Part shown: in pieces, positions 60,006 to 60,095 of the stretch
Numbering within the stretch: position 1 is the first letter of the stretch
Layout: each line of letters opens with the position of its first letter
NCBI RefSeq assembly: GCF_013177695.1
Contig: NZ_WOEY01000095.1
Span: 1 to 60,095 of the forward strand
Direction: 5' to 3'
DNA: 60,095 nt
From: Paraburkholderia solitsugae
Lineage (GTDB): Bacteria; Pseudomonadota; Gammaproteobacteria; Burkholderiales; Burkholderiaceae
Program-made: the position numbers and the translations under genes
Notes under the pieces: generated by a model
What the model saw: the letters and a program-made list of their open reading frames with translations, nothing else
Databases searched by the model: none
What the model was told of the DNA's origin: nothing

Positions 60006-60095
60006 CTAAGCAGCTGATTTGAATGCAAAATCGATGGTCGGATCGAGCGGCGGAACGGGGCGTAGGAGATCCAGCAGATAGTCCCCAAACCGGTT
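60006..60095 (-). CDS. C-terminal end of a gene running off the window
   Basis: Read from the right edge, the minus strand is open for 29 codons (NRFGDYLLDLLRPVPPLDP, then TIDFAFKSAA) to TAG at 60006-60008. The sequence looks protein-like and not low-complexity, so it is probably the tail of a convergent gene whose body lies outside. Family not recognisable from so short a piece. Confidence 0.45.
   Translation of the reverse strand, partial: NRFGDYLLDLLRPVPPLDPTIDFAFKSAA

Noticed and set aside
1..60095. tRNA or rRNA genes serving as island attachment sites
   Set aside because: No cloverleaf with a CCA end or rRNA signature was found near the integrase relic or elsewhere by eye; a covariance-model scan would settle it.

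Overview
The window looks like chromosome or megaplasmid DNA from a Burkholderiaceae bacterium of the Paraburkholderia/Caballeronia type. The basis is high GC, several small exported DUF4148 proteins (a hallmark of Burkholderiales), and dense LysR, IclR, MFS and ABC content. No rRNA, tRNA or CRISPR array was seen. The name is inferred from gene content, not from a marker gene.

Layout. 1-4.6 kb is decayed accessory DNA: a small alpha/beta-barrel-like gene, a relic of a DUF6119 (TIGR04141) protein, an AbrB/PIN toxin-antitoxin pair, the tail of a tyrosine integrase, a membrane protein and an ECF sigma gene that lost region 4. 5-9.8 kb holds an orphan oxyanion-type periplasmic binding protein, a LysR (CysB-like) relic, an IS6 relic, a complete ECF sigma/anti-sigma pair, a second anti-sigma gene cut by an in-frame TAG, and a DUF4148 gene. 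9.8-18.4 kb is bounded by inverted, internally deleted IS5-type elements. Between them lie RidA, an M81 (MlrC) peptidase, a creatininase-family amidohydrolase, an MFS carrier and two LysR regulators. The amide theme continues to 23.7 kb with an amidase, a second closely similar MFS carrier, an M20 carbamoylase and an XRE-cupin regulator.

23.8-32.2 kb is an export-themed segment: a beta-propeller/DUF305 pair, two DUF4148 proteins (one apparently starting at ATT), two alpha/beta hydrolases with twin-arginine signals, and a complete accessory tatABC directly downstream. 32.3-39 kb is ordinary housekeeping or stress content: SDR, ArsR plus old yellow enzyme, GNAT, DedA, LysE-type exporter and a VOC-ArsR-SRPBCC operon. 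39.2-41.5 kb has a DadA-like flavoenzyme and a 3-hydroxyisobutyrate-dehydrogenase-like enzyme.

41.6-59.8 kb is an organosulfonate locus. On the minus strand sauS-sauT-sauU (acylating sulfoacetaldehyde dehydrogenase, sulfoacetate-CoA ligase, carrier) lies divergent to two tandem IclR regulators. Then come a 12-bp tandem repeat and an intact IS1634-type element with a 6-bp target duplication. These are followed by a MocR/TauR regulator divergent to tauABC, a phosphonoacetaldehyde/sulfoacetaldehyde-type dehydrogenase, xsc and pta. Taurine and sulfoacetate routes converge on sulfoacetaldehyde; Xsc turns it into sulfite and acetyl phosphate, and Pta gives acetyl-CoA. The enzyme that deaminates taurine (Tpa or TauXY) is not in the window. 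Sharp inverted repeats in the sauS/iclR and xsc upstream regions are the likely regulator sites.
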